Positions 48,207 to 56,382 of a stretch of 64,000 nt of DNA are shown here, in pieces (position 1 is the stretch's first letter; each line of letters begins with the position of its first letter). The position numbers and the translations under genes were made by a program. A model generated the notes under the pieces. The model ran no database searches, was not told the origin of the DNA, and saw nothing but the letters and a program-made list of their open reading frames with translations. Source of the DNA: Cyanobium sp. E1_MAG_00006 (lineage in GTDB: Bacteria; Cyanobacteriota; Cyanobacteriia; PCC-6307; Cyanobiaceae); the NCBI GenBank assembly GCA_027488975.1, contig JAIYAQ010000023.1, positions 1 through 64,000 on the forward strand. The letters run 5' to 3'.

Positions 48207-49211
48207 ATGAAGCGGCTTAGGCGAAGCCAGGCGTTTGTTCTTGTTGGTTGGCTCGTCGTCATCACGGCAGCCGCGGCTCTGTTGAGCTGGTGGCGCTTGG
48301 CACGGCTGCCGCTGCTGTCCGTGCCGGTGTCCCCCTGGCCTGGCTACGCCTATCTGGCCCTGGCGGCCGAGAAGGGTCTGGACCAGCAGCAGGGCATCAG
48401 GATCGAGGTTCGGCGCTATGCCGATCCCCAGCTGATCGTGCGCGATCTGGCCTGGGGACGCCTGCCGCTGGCCCAGATCACCACCGTGGAGCTGGTTGAT
48501 CTCTGTGGCCGGGTGCCGCAGCGCTGCCCGGTGGTGGTGCTGGCCGTTGATGAATCCCGCGGGGCCGATCAGCTGCTGCTGGCAAACGATCTTCCCGATC
48601 TGAAGGCTCTTAGGGGCCAGACCGTGGCCGTCACACCCAGCAGCCTGGGTCCGTTTCTGGTCAGTCGCGCCCTGGAACAGGCTGGGATGACACTGCAGGA
48701 CGTGAGCCTGAGCAGCATCTCCCTGCGCGAGATGCCGGCCCGATTGGCCAGTGGGGAGCTCGATGCCGCGGCGATGTATCCCCCCTTCAGCTCCTGGGCC
48801 CTGCGCACCGGCAAGGCGAGGGTGGTGTTTGACAGCCGCTCGATCCCCGGTGAAATCCACGATGTGCTGGTGGTGGATCGCCGCTTCCTGGCCTCGAATC
48901 GGGATCTGGTTGCTCGCTTGCTGCGTGCCTGGCAGGCGGCCCATCGCTATGCGGCCGAGCATCCGCGCACAGCCAACGCCTGGCTGGCGGAGCTGCAGGG
49001 GTTGTCGGTGGCCGAATTCGAGACGGTTCAGGACGGCATTGTTTATCTGCCCCTGGAGCAGCAGCGGCAGATGCTGGCCTCCGGCGGTGCGCTCGAGCGC
49101 AACCTTCGCGCGCTGCAGCGTGTGCAGGTGCAGCTGGGCCTTCTGCCTCCGGCTCGGCCGTTGCCGCAGGTGTCCGATGCACCGCTACGCCAGGCCCTTG
49201 CTCAGCCCTGA
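48207..49211 (+). CDS. Membrane-anchored periplasmic substrate-binding protein (NitT/TauT-like)
   Basis: 334 residues. An uncleaved-looking N-terminal helix (AFVLVGWLVVITAAAALLSW) is followed by a bilobed binding domain: SPWPGYAYLALAAEKG, LRGQTVAVTPSSLGPFLVSR and REMPARLASGELDAAAMYPP. Such domains bind nitrate, sulfonates, thiamin precursors or similar. No ABC permease or ATPase neighbours it; instead a histidine kinase and response regulator flank it, suggesting a sensor accessory. Its 3' end overlaps the kinase gene by 27 bp. Confidence 0.85.
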   Translation: MKRLRRSQAFVLVGWLVVITAAAALLSWWRLARLPLLSVPVSPWPGYAYLALAAEKGLDQQQGIRIEVRRYADPQLIVRDLAWGRLPLAQITTVELVDLCGRVPQRCPVVVLAVDESRGADQLLLANDLPDLKALRGQTVAVTPSSLGPFLVSRALEQAGMTLQDVSLSSISLREMPARLASGELDAAAMYPPFSSWALRTGKARVVFDSRSIPGEIHDVLVVDRRFLASNRDLVARLLRAWQAAHRYAAEHPRTANAWLAELQGLSVAEFETVQDGIVYLPLEQQRQMLASGGALERNLRALQRVQVQLGLLPPARPLPQVSDAPLRQALAQP

Positions 49212-50675
49212 GGGGCTCGGTTGCCGCGGCAGCAGGATGGTGAAACGGCTGCCTTGGCTGGGTTGGCTCCAGACCTCCAGCCTGCCGCCCATCGACTCCA
49301 CCAGGGCCTTCACCACGGGAAGGCCCAGGCCGGTTCCCTCGTGCTCGCCGGTGTTGCTGCCGCGGAAGAACGGCTCGAAGATCCTGGCTTGATCCTCCAG
49401 CGGAATGCCGATGCCGTGATCTTCAACGATCACCGCCATGTGCGCAGTGCGGGCTTCCAGCCGAATGGCGATCGTCTGCTGGGGGTCTGAGTACTTCTTG
49501 GCATTGCCGATCAGATTGATCAGGGCCTGCTCCAGCTGCTCCTGATCGCCCATGGCTTGCCAGGCTTCTGGATCTGCCGTTGGGCCCTGTTCCCTGATCA
49601 CGGCGATGGCATGGCCATCGCCCGTGTTGCTGCAGGCTTCCACGGCCTCCTGGATCACCTCCTCGAGGCTGATGGCGGTGATCGCCCGGGCCGGTAAGGC
49701 CTGGCCGGCCTTGAACAAGGTCATCAGGCCATCCAGCAGCTTCTTCATCCGGTTCAATTCCTGCTGCTGGATCTGCACGGTCTGCATCGCGGCCTCGGCG
49801 GATTGGCTCCTCAGTTCGCGCTTGAGCCGCCTCTGACAGAGCTCGATCGTCATCAGCGGATTTCTGAGCTCGTGGCTCAGCGAGCGGCTGAACTGCCGCT
49901 GGCTCTGCAGGCTCACATCCAGACGAGCGAGCAGGGCGTTGAAGGCTCCAGAGAGTTCGGCAACCTCCTTCGAGCTCTGGGCCATGCTCAGCCGGGTTGT
50001 GGGGAGATTCTCGGCCTGAATCGTGTTGGCCTTCAGCGACAACACTTTCAGCGGGCGTGTGATGCGGCGGGTGAGCAGCCATGAGATCACCAGGCTGAAG
50101 GCAACGCTGCCGATGTAGATGCCGGTGGCCGAACGAATCAGTGAGGCCTGCAGGGAGGTGAGATCGGTCGTGTTCTGCGTCACCCAGAGTGCCGAGAAGT
50201 AGCTCAGGAATTTGTAGCGGCTGGCTATATAGCTCTGCTGGTTGATTCGGATCGGTGTCTGCATGCTGTGCTGCAGATCCCTGGAGCTGGACCTCCAGCT
50301 GCCCGTGTCTTGCGGGCCTTTGGTTGCCTGCTCGATGATTGCCAGTTGCTCAGCGGGGATCGAGTTCCTGGTCTGTGCGGGGAAGATGGTCCTGCCGCTG
50401 GCTGTGCTGATCCAGTAGGCGTGGTTGCTGCCCCCGAGAGTTGCCAGGAGCTGCGCCAGCCGTTCCTGGCGCGCCCGCTCGGGGATGCCTTGGGTGTTGT
50501 CGTAGGTCTGCTGGATCAGGGCTGCGTCCCGACGCAGATTGCTCTCGCGTGCCTTGAGAACACTCTCGCGGCTGATGGCCAGGGTGGTCAGCGATGCCGC
50601 GGCCAGCGCAGCCAGCACGGTGGCCGCCTGGCTGAGAGCCAGTTGGCTGCCGATGCTGTTCAGCCATCTGCGCAT
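49185..50675 (-). CDS. Sensor histidine kinase
   Basis: 496 residues. Membrane helix (13-35), a periplasmic sensor region of about 140 residues, second helix (183-203, IGSVAFSLVISWLL), HAMP (RRITRPLKVLSLKANT), and HisKA with His268 in SLSHELRNPLM. The ATPase has N box NLIGNAKKYS, G1 DHGIGI, and G2 GTGLGLPVV. The periplasmic part has no recognised domain and could contact the binding protein encoded convergently. The response regulator at 47344 is the obvious partner. Confidence 0.93.
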   Translation of the reverse strand: MRRWLNSIGSQLALSQAATVLAALAAASLTTLAISRESVLKARESNLRRDAALIQQTYDNTQGIPERARQERLAQLLATLGGSNHAYWISTASGRTIFPAQTRNSIPAEQLAIIEQATKGPQDTGSWRSSSRDLQHSMQTPIRINQQSYIASRYKFLSYFSALWVTQNTTDLTSLQASLIRSATGIYIGSVAFSLVISWLLTRRITRPLKVLSLKANTIQAENLPTTRLSMAQSSKEVAELSGAFNALLARLDVSLQSQRQFSRSLSHELRNPLMTIELCQRRLKRELRSQSAEAAMQTVQIQQQELNRMKKLLDGLMTLFKAGQALPARAITAISLEEVIQEAVEACSNTGDGHAIAVIREQGPTADPEAWQAMGDQEQLEQALINLIGNAKKYSDPQQTIAIRLEARTAHMAVIVEDHGIGIPLEDQARIFEPFFRGSNTGEHEGTGLGLPVVKALVESMGGRLEVWSQPSQGSRFTILLPRQPSPSGLSKGLA

Positions 50676-50757
50676 GATGCTGATGCAGCTGTCGACCGGC
50701 CTGGTTGCACGCTAGAGCTGTCCTTGATTTCCGAGTCTTGACGTCCGTTTCGGCCTG

Positions 50758-51285
50758 ATGTCCCTGTCCGAACCCTCTGGTGCCGATCTGCTCCGGCTGG
50801 AGCGTGCGGTCCGGCGTGCCGGCTCTGGGCTGGTGGCAGACGATCTGCAGGGGTGCTGGCAGCTGCATCAGGTCTGGCCGAAGGGGAGTGAACGGCCCGC
50901 GTCCGTTTCTGCGGCCCTGTTGCGGGGCCTGGCGGCACGCCTCGAGATCTCCTCCAGCCCAGACGGCCTGATGCTGCGCAATGCCGTGACCCTGGGCCCG
51001 TTGGAGCTTTGCTTCCAGGGGCCTGGATGGCTCACGGGTGTGAGACCGCTGCTGGTGTTTCGCTTCGAGCTCCTGGAGCTGCAGCTGGCGGGCCGCACCC
51101 TGCTGCGGCGGCCTCTGCCGGCGCCGGACCCGCGGCGGCTGCCGTTCCTCGCCCTGATCGCCCGGGATTCGAGCGGCTGGCTGGCTGCCCGCGGCCGCGG
51201 CGGTGGCCTGGCCCTCTGGCGACTGGCCGCTGCCGCCGCTGCCTCCGATCCAGCCGCTGCAGCCGCTGCTGCGCCCTCGCCCTGA
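50758..51285 (+). CDS. Hypothetical cyanobacterial protein
   Basis: 175 residues, predicted beta-rich and soluble: LQGCWQLHQVWPKG, LRNAVTLGPLELCFQGPGWL and LLVFRFELLELQLAGRTLLR. The layout reminds one of plastid-lipid-associated/fibrillin-like proteins, but I cannot confirm that. An alanine-rich tail of about 20 residues ends the protein. Codon use supports a real gene. Confidence 0.62.
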   Translation: MSLSEPSGADLLRLERAVRRAGSGLVADDLQGCWQLHQVWPKGSERPASVSAALLRGLAARLEISSSPDGLMLRNAVTLGPLELCFQGPGWLTGVRPLLVFRFELLELQLAGRTLLRRPLPAPDPRRLPFLALIARDSSGWLAARGRGGGLALWRLAAAAAASDPAAAAAAAPSP

Positions 51286-51368
51286 TCGGCCCCGCGGCTT
51301 CGCGGCGCTCCAGTGCTGGAGGCCGATTGCATTGCCAACATGGGGGCGTTGTTCGCCCCGCCGCTTGC

Positions 51369-51662
51369 ATGGCCTGTCCGCAGTGCGGCAGCTGGTCCGT
51401 CCGGGCCGACCGCAGCCTGGCGGGCCGCATGGTGTGCGGCCGCTGCGGCACGCCGCTGCAGGGAGTGCAGCGCCAAGGGGGGCGATCAACGCGCCCCCAG
51501 CTGCTGCGGCGCCGCCTGCCGCAGCTGGGGCGTGGCTCCTGGCGTTGGTGGCTGCTGGGCCTGGTGGGCGCAGCGGCCCTGCTGGCGGCGCTCACACCTG
51601 AATCCCGTGTTCCCCAGCCAGCTGATGCTCCCCCCGATCGCGCTCAGCATCGCTGGCAGTGA
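51369..51662 (+). CDS. Zinc-ribbon protein with one membrane helix
   Basis: 97 residues. N-terminal zinc ribbon with CPQCG (4-8) and CGRCG (about 23-27), basic middle, one helix (WWLLGLVGAAALLAALT), short acidic tail. Probably a membrane-anchored zinc-binding protein of unknown role. It overlaps thiD by 38 bp at the 3' end. Confidence 0.65.
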   Translation: MACPQCGSWSVRADRSLAGRMVCGRCGTPLQGVQRQGGRSTRPQLLRRRLPQLGRGSWRWWLLGLVGAAALLAALTPESRVPQPADAPPDRAQHRWQ

Positions 51663-52416
51663 TTCCGGCGGTGGTGCCGGAATTCAGGCCGACCTCAAGA
51701 CGTTCAGCGCCTTGCAGGTGCACGGCTGCTCGGCGCTCACCTGCGTCACCGCCCAGAACACCTGCGGTGTCAGTCGGGTCGATGCCCTGCCGCCGGAGGC
51801 CCTCACGGCCCAGATCGAGGCGGTGCTGAGCGATCTGCCCGTGGCAGCCATCAAGACCGGCATGCTGCTGAACCCAGGCCTGATCGAGGCCACCGCTGCG
51901 GCGCTGGCCCCGCTGCTGATCCCCCGGCTGATCGATCCGGTGATGGTGTCGCGCGCCGGATCGCTGCTGCTGGAGCCGCAAGCGATCGAGGCCTACCGCC
52001 AGCTGCTCCTGCCTCTGGCGGAGCTGATCACACCCAACCTGCGTGAGGCACGGCTGCTGAGTGGCCTGCCGATCACCACCTCCGCCGAGGTGGAACAGGC
52101 GGCGGCGCTGCTGCTGGAGCAGGGGCCGGCGGCGGTGCTGATCAAGGGGGGCGGCCTGGCGGATCTGCGCGGCAGCGACTACCTGCTGCAGGCCGACGGC
52201 CAGGGCTGCTGGTTACGCAGCACCACGATCGACACCCCCCACACCCACGGCAGCGGTTGCACCCTTGCGGCGGCGATCACCGCCTGGCGCGCCCGTGGGC
52301 TGCCGCTGCTCGAGGCGGTGACGGCGGCCAAGCTCTACGTGGAGGGGGGCCTGCGCCATGCCCTGGCGATCGGGGCGGGCCAGGGGCCGCTGTGCCACTG
52401 GCATCCGCTGTTTTGA
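51625..52416 (+). CDS. thiD: Hydroxymethylpyrimidine (phosphate) kinase
   Basis: 263 residues. Phosphorylates HMP and HMP-phosphate for thiamin synthesis. Recognised by SIAGSDSGGGAGIQADLKTF at the N-terminus, KTGMLLN, DPVMVSRAG and the anion-hole motif HTHGSGCTLAAAI with its catalytic Cys. Full length. It overlaps the zinc-ribbon gene. Confidence 0.95.
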   Translation: MLPPIALSIAGSDSGGGAGIQADLKTFSALQVHGCSALTCVTAQNTCGVSRVDALPPEALTAQIEAVLSDLPVAAIKTGMLLNPGLIEATAAALAPLLIPRLIDPVMVSRAGSLLLEPQAIEAYRQLLLPLAELITPNLREARLLSGLPITTSAEVEQAAALLLEQGPAAVLIKGGGLADLRGSDYLLQADGQGCWLRSTTIDTPHTHGSGCTLAAAITAWRARGLPLLEAVTAAKLYVEGGLRHALAIGAGQGPLCHWHPLF

Positions 52417-52442
52417 GGCGGGCAGCCGGCTCAGGCGGCCGC

Positions 52443-52658
52443 TCAGTTGTATTCGCCGGGAATGTCGTTCTTGCGCACCGTCACGCGGTCGAATTTCTGG
52501 CCCGACACGCGCAGCAGCTCATCGCCGCTGAACTCGAAGCCCAGCGTCAGGGCGATCTGGGCCACATCGTCGGCGGTGGCGGCGGCCAGCACCTGCTGCC
52601 TGAGGGCGTCATCGCCCTGCATGCGCTTCAGGAAGGCCTTCAGCTGATCCAGGGCCAT
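52443..52658 (-). CDS. Nif11-domain protein
   Basis: 71 residues. Nif11 signature LDQLKAFLKRMQGDDALRQQ and DDVAQIALTLGFEFSGDELL. The remaining 20 residues (GQKFDRVTVRKNDIPGEYN region) have no Cys and no leader-cleavage site, so it is not an obvious peptide precursor. Convergent with thiD, divergent from the AhpC/TSA-like gene. Confidence 0.85.
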   Translation of the reverse strand: MALDQLKAFLKRMQGDDALRQQVLAAATADDVAQIALTLGFEFSGDELLRVSGQKFDRVTVRKNDIPGEYN

Positions 52659-52737
52659 GGGAGAGTCCGCCGCGCTGGCACCAGTCTCCCAGGCGCGCTG
52701 TGCCGCTGCCCGGCTCACCCTGGTTACGGTGGCGCCC

Positions 52738-53460
52738 ATGCAAACGCCCTCCCCCCTGCTGGAACGCCTCGCCGCGCTGCCGGGTCTGGGGCGCGGTCGC
52801 CGGCGCCTGGTGCTGCTGCTCTCCCAGCTCGGCGATTTCGACAGCCTCGAGTACGCCCAGGCGCTGGTGCCGGCTCTGCCCCGGCTGCAGGCCGCCGGCA
52901 TTGAGCTGCTGGCGATCGCCATCGGTGATGACGCCGGCGCCGATCGCTTTTGCCACTACACCGGCTTCCCGCGTGAGCGCCTGCTGGTGGATCAGGAGCC
53001 CAGGCTGCATCGGGCTCTCGGGCTCTACGAGGGGCTGCAAACGCCCGGCGGCCCCTGGCCCGGCCTGCTGCTGATGTGCGCCGGCATCGGTTCGCCGGGC
53101 ACCCTGGCGGAGGTGCTGCGCGGTTACACCGGCGATCGTTCGGCGCCGCAGCGGTTCGAGAGTCCGCTGTTCGCATTGGCGGGTGGGAGTGGTTTCCAGC
53201 GGCCCTTCGAGCTGGCCACGGTGCGGCTGGCCAACATGCGCGAGGTGCTGAGCCGCTGGCGCGTCTATGTGCCGAGCGATGCCTTCATCACCCAGCGGGG
53301 CGGCACCTTCCTGCTCGATGCCGACGACACCCTGCTCTACCGCCACGCCGACCGCGGCATCCTCGGCTTCTCCGAGACGATGGCCCGGCCCCTGGCCTTT
53401 CTCGAGCCCTATCTCGAGCCCGCAGCCGCAGCCGCACCAGCAACCCAGCCCATCCCCTGA
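52738..53460 (+). CDS. AhpC/TSA-like (peroxiredoxin-like 2) protein
   Basis: 240 residues, thioredoxin-like fold (LLLSQLGDFDSLEYAQALVP, ADRFCHYTGFPRERLLVDQE). Matches the AhpC-TSA_2 group of cyanobacteria. The peroxidatic-Cys position of true peroxiredoxins is not evident, so a redox role by the remaining Cys (FCHYTGFP) is uncertain. The start is ATG 52738; TGATG couples it to the DUF1499 gene. Confidence 0.82.
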   Translation: MQTPSPLLERLAALPGLGRGRRRLVLLLSQLGDFDSLEYAQALVPALPRLQAAGIELLAIAIGDDAGADRFCHYTGFPRERLLVDQEPRLHRALGLYEGLQTPGGPWPGLLLMCAGIGSPGTLAEVLRGYTGDRSAPQRFESPLFALAGGSGFQRPFELATVRLANMREVLSRWRVYVPSDAFITQRGGTFLLDADDTLLYRHADRGILGFSETMARPLAFLEPYLEPAAAAAPATQPIP

Positions 53461-53867
53461 TGCCCCAGCTCTTTTCCCACTGGTTCCTGCTTCTCAGCCT
53501 GGCCCTGTTCCACGTGGTGGGGCCGGTGCCGCCGGAGCTCGGGGTGCATGGCGGAGCCCTGGCCCCCTGCCCCTCTCCGGCCCACTGTGCCCGCGCCGAT
53601 TGGCTGGTGGCGGATCCGCAGGCCGCCCTGGCGGCGCTGCAGCCCGTGCTGGCGGCGATGCCGCGCACTGCAGTGCTGGAGCAGACGGCGGGCTACCTGC
53701 ACGCCACCGCCAGCAGCGCCCTGTTCGGCTTTGTCGATGATGTGGAGCTCTACGCCGACACGGCCCATGGCCTGCTGCAGGCGCGCTCGGTGTCGCGGCT
53801 GGGGGAATCCGATCTGGGGGTGAACGGCCGCCGGCTGGCAGCGCTGCAGCAGAGCCTCAGGGGTTGA
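53460..53867 (+). CDS. DUF1499-family exported protein
   Basis: 135 residues. Signal-like helix (SHWFLLLSLALFHVVGPVP), then DUF1499 body: MPRTAVLEQTAGYLHATASS, FGFVDDVELYADTAHGLLQA and SVSRLGESDLGVNGRRL, the family's most conserved end. Function unknown. Coupled to the preceding gene, and its 3' end overlaps the convergent PNPOx-like gene by 11 bp. Confidence 0.88.
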   Translation: MPQLFSHWFLLLSLALFHVVGPVPPELGVHGGALAPCPSPAHCARADWLVADPQAALAALQPVLAAMPRTAVLEQTAGYLHATASSALFGFVDDVELYADTAHGLLQARSVSRLGESDLGVNGRRLAALQQSLRG

Positions 53868-54438
53868 GCTCCTGCTCACGCCAGCCGTCGGCAGCGCACC
53901 AGCGCCGCCGCTGGTGCGGCACGCCGCTGAGTTGAAGCAGCTCCACCTGCACCAGGGCGATGCGCAGCAGCAGGAACGTCTGCGGCAGCGGCGTGCCATC
54001 CGCCAGCGCCGCCGGAAACGCTGCCGATCGCTCCAGCGGTTCCCCAGGGGTGGGCCAGCCCCAGAGGGCACGCGCTTCGGGGCGCAGCTGCTGCCAGTAC
54101 TGCTGCTGGGCCGCGGTGGCGGCCTCGGGCTCGAGCGCCTGCAGCGCTCCGCGCAGCCGGAACTGACAGCGGGCCTTCGGCAGCAGCCAGCAGAGTTCCA
54201 GCCGCGGCTCGCGCGCCAGCTCGGTGGCCTTGGCGCTGCGGCCATCCGTGAGCAGATCCAGCTGGGCTGGGCCGGCCCAGCCGCGGAACACCAGCGTGCG
54301 CACCCGCGGGCTGCCGTCGGCGGCGACGCTGGCCAGCTGCAGCCAACGGGCCTGCGGCAGCCGACCCTCCCGCTGGCGGGCCGCCCGCAGCAGCGGCCGC
54401 CAGGGGGGCAGTGCATCGCCGGGAGCGGCTCCGTCCAT
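53857..54438 (-). CDS. Pyridoxamine 5'-phosphate oxidase-like flavoprotein
   Basis: 193 residues. Split-barrel FMN-binding fold: WLQLASVAADGSPRVRTLVF, LDLLTDGRSAKATELAREPR and LELCWLLPKARCQFRLRGAL. The length and the conserved ARxLWGWPTPG-like segment fit the Alr4036-type branch, whose substrate is unknown. True vitamin B6 synthesis is not implied. Its start overlaps the secreted-protein gene by TGATG. Confidence 0.88.
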   Translation of the reverse strand: MDGAAPGDALPPWRPLLRAARQREGRLPQARWLQLASVAADGSPRVRTLVFRGWAGPAQLDLLTDGRSAKATELAREPRLELCWLLPKARCQFRLRGALQALEPEAATAAQQQYWQQLRPEARALWGWPTPGEPLERSAAFPAALADGTPLPQTFLLLRIALVQVELLQLSGVPHQRRRWCAADGWREQELNP

Positions 54439-54830
54439 CAGCCCGCCCGCTCGCAGGGGATGGTGGTGACGCCACCGCGCCGCTCGGCGAAGGTGGGCTG
54501 GGCGGGGTCGGCGGCCTGCCACCACCAGCGGCCATCGGTGTAGCTGGGCACGCCGGCGTTGTTGGTGCGCGGCAGCTGAAGCCGCACGCCGCGCCACTCG
54601 AGCACGATGAAGCCGCCCGGCACGGTGCCGCCGTTGCTGTTGGGAATGGCCGGGGCATCAACGGCGCCGCGATACACGCTGGCCTGCAGCGGCTCCCCAG
54701 CGCAGACGTAGCGCTGCACGTCGGCTGCAGCGGCTGCGGCCCAGGCCGGCGGGGCGGGAAACAGGGGCAGCGCAACGGCCAGCACCAAGGCCAGCAGGCT
54801 GGATTGCAGCAGGGCAAGAAACGACGTCAC
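54438..54830 (-). CDS. Small secreted protein
   Basis: 130 residues from GTG 54830. A signal peptide (LLALVLAVALPLFPAPPAWA) precedes a beta-rich mature domain of about 95 residues with two Cys (RYVCAGEPL, TIPCERAG) likely paired. No named domain. Coupled to the PNPOx-like gene. Confidence 0.72.
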   Translation of the reverse strand: MTSFLALLQSSLLALVLAVALPLFPAPPAWAAAAAADVQRYVCAGEPLQASVYRGAVDAPAIPNSNGGTVPGGFIVLEWRGVRLQLPRTNNAGVPSYTDGRWWWQAADPAQPTFAERRGGVTTIPCERAG

Positions 54831-54862
54831 GGCGCTGGTGGGCTGGTGGCCAGGATGGCGCC

Positions 54863-55255
54863 ATGACTCTGGTGCTCGTCTACGACGGCGGCTGTCCGTT
54901 CTGCAGGCATTTCGCCCTGCGCAGCGAGCTGGTGGGGGGTTTGCCGGGCCTGCAGATCCGCGATGGCAGGGCCGATGCGGCACTGCGGGCGGCGCTTAAG
55001 GCGCGGTGGTTGGATCTGGCCAACGGCGCCGTGCTGTTGGAGGGTGATCGGGCCTGGCATGGGGCGGAGGCTATTGCGGTGCTCTGCGGCAGGCTTGAGC
55101 CCAGCGACCCGCTGCTGCAGCTGCTGCGGACGGTGTTCGCTGCGCCTGGCCGCTCCCGGCAGTTCTATCCCCTGCTGCTGCTGGCCCGGCGGCTGGCACT
55201 GCAGTGGAAAGGCCTGCCGGAGGACCCCGATCAGGCGGGGTTCCGGCAGGCCTGA
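54863..55255 (+). CDS. DCC-family thiol-disulfide oxidoreductase (DUF393)
   Basis: 130 residues. N-terminal motif LVYDGGCPFCRHFA (Asp-x-x-Cys-x-x-Cys), and late RQFYPLLLLARRLALQWKGL. Family members are thioredoxin-like, some attached to membrane proteins. It ends 25 bp before the convergent cpcB stop, so nothing else lies between. Confidence 0.9.
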   Translation: MTLVLVYDGGCPFCRHFALRSELVGGLPGLQIRDGRADAALRAALKARWLDLANGAVLLEGDRAWHGAEAIAVLCGRLEPSDPLLQLLRTVFAAPGRSRQFYPLLLLARRLALQWKGLPEDPDQAGFRQA

Positions 55256-55279
55256 GGCCGCGCTACGGGTCGCTTGGCT

Positions 55280-55798
55280 TCAGGCGACGGCGGCGGCGGC
55301 GCGGTCGAAGTAGGTGCCGATCTCGCTCATCAGAGCGGAGCAGTCGCCGGGGGTGATGCCGTTGCGGTCGTTGGCGATCGCAATGGCGGCATCCTTCATC
55401 TTGCGGATGCCTTCCGCCACGGAAGCGCCGGGCACGCCCAGGGCCAGGTAGGTCTCGCGCAGGCCGTTCAGGCAGCGGTCTTCCAGCACGGATGCATCGC
55501 CGGTGAACAGCGAATAGGTGATGTAGCGCAGCACGATCTCCATATCGCGCAGGCAGGCGGCCATGCGGCGATGGGTGTAGGCGTTGCCGCCGGGGGCGAT
55601 CAGGGCGGGTTGCTGATCGAACAGCTCGCGGGCCGCGTTGGTGACGATCTTCGACGCATTGGAGGTGATGCGGTTCACGGCATCCATGCGCTTGAGACCC
55701 TCGGCCGCCATGGCGCCGAGGGCATCAATCTGGCCGGCGCTGAGGAACTCGCCGCGGGCATCGGCCTGGGCCACGACCCGGGTGAAGGCGTCAAACAT
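55280..55798 (-). CDS. cpcB: C-phycocyanin beta subunit, no adjacent alpha subunit
   Basis: 172 residues, the normal length. Binds two phycocyanobilins through Cys82 ([19 protein letters not shown]) and Cys153 ([14 protein letters not shown]), with Asn72 (GGNAYTH) present for methylation. [20 protein letters not shown] at the N-terminus is typical. Normally cpcA follows cpcB in one operon; here cpcA is missing and a DCC gene reads toward it. It is therefore a separate copy, perhaps a second beta subunit used with an alpha encoded elsewhere, or a relic under selection. All key residues are intact. Confidence 0.95.
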   Translation of the reverse strand: MFDAFTRVVAQADARGEFLSAGQIDALGAMAAEGLKRMDAVNRITSNASKIVTNAARELFDQQPALIAPGGNAYTHRRMAACLRDMEIVLRYITYSLFTGDASVLEDRCLNGLRETYLALGVPGASVAEGIRKMKDAAIAIANDRNGITPGDCSALMSEIGTYFDRAAAAVA

Positions 55799-55896
55799 GA
55801 AGAGATGTGATCTCAGATTCGGGAATCTAGGGATCGTTCCAATCCCAGCGCGAGCGTGTCGGCCCCAGCCGTGGTCCCGCCAGGCCAGCTCCGCCC

Positions 55897-56382
55897 ATGC
55901 CCCTGTCGTTCCGCATCGCTGGCCCGGGCGCTCTCACCGGCTTGAGCTGCTTCGCTGCCCTGATGTTGGGGGCGCCGGCGCGGGCCGAGCTGCCCCCCTG
56001 GGTTTACGGCCAGGAGCAGCGCCAGGCCCCCCTGCGGGCGGAGATTCAGGTGCTGCAGGTGCAGCTCGATCCAGAACGGCAGGTGCGCGCCCGCCTGCGC
56101 CTGCTCGCGATCCAGCGTCAGCCGCTGCCGGCGCGTCTGCGGCCTGGCCAGACGATCGTGGTGACCTACACCCTGCCGCCAGCGCGCCCGCAGGGCTGGG
56201 CGGGTCCATCGCCCCTGCCGCTGCTGCGGCCTGGCCAGCGGCTGCCCGCCTGGCTGGCGCCGGAGCCGCAGACGGCCGCCCCTGCTGCTGCCGCGGTCTC
56301 GAACGGGGCGCTGTTCCGGCCGGCCGCGGGCGGCCGCTCATTCGGCCCCTCCCTGGAGGAGGCCCGGCAGGCGGAACCCTGA
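55897..56382 (+). CDS. Exported hypothetical protein before arsM
   Basis: 161 residues. Signal peptide ([16 protein letters not shown]) with cleavage after ARA. Mature part has [20 protein letters not shown] and [14 protein letters not shown], looking like a small beta domain, and a proline/alanine-rich end. No family assigned. TGATG joins it to arsM. Confidence 0.68.
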   Translation: MPLSFRIAGPGALTGLSCFAALMLGAPARAELPPWVYGQEQRQAPLRAEIQVLQVQLDPERQVRARLRLLAIQRQPLPARLRPGQTIVVTYTLPPARPQGWAGPSPLPLLRPGQRLPAWLAPEPQTAAPAAAAVSNGALFRPAAGGRSFGPSLEEARQAEP

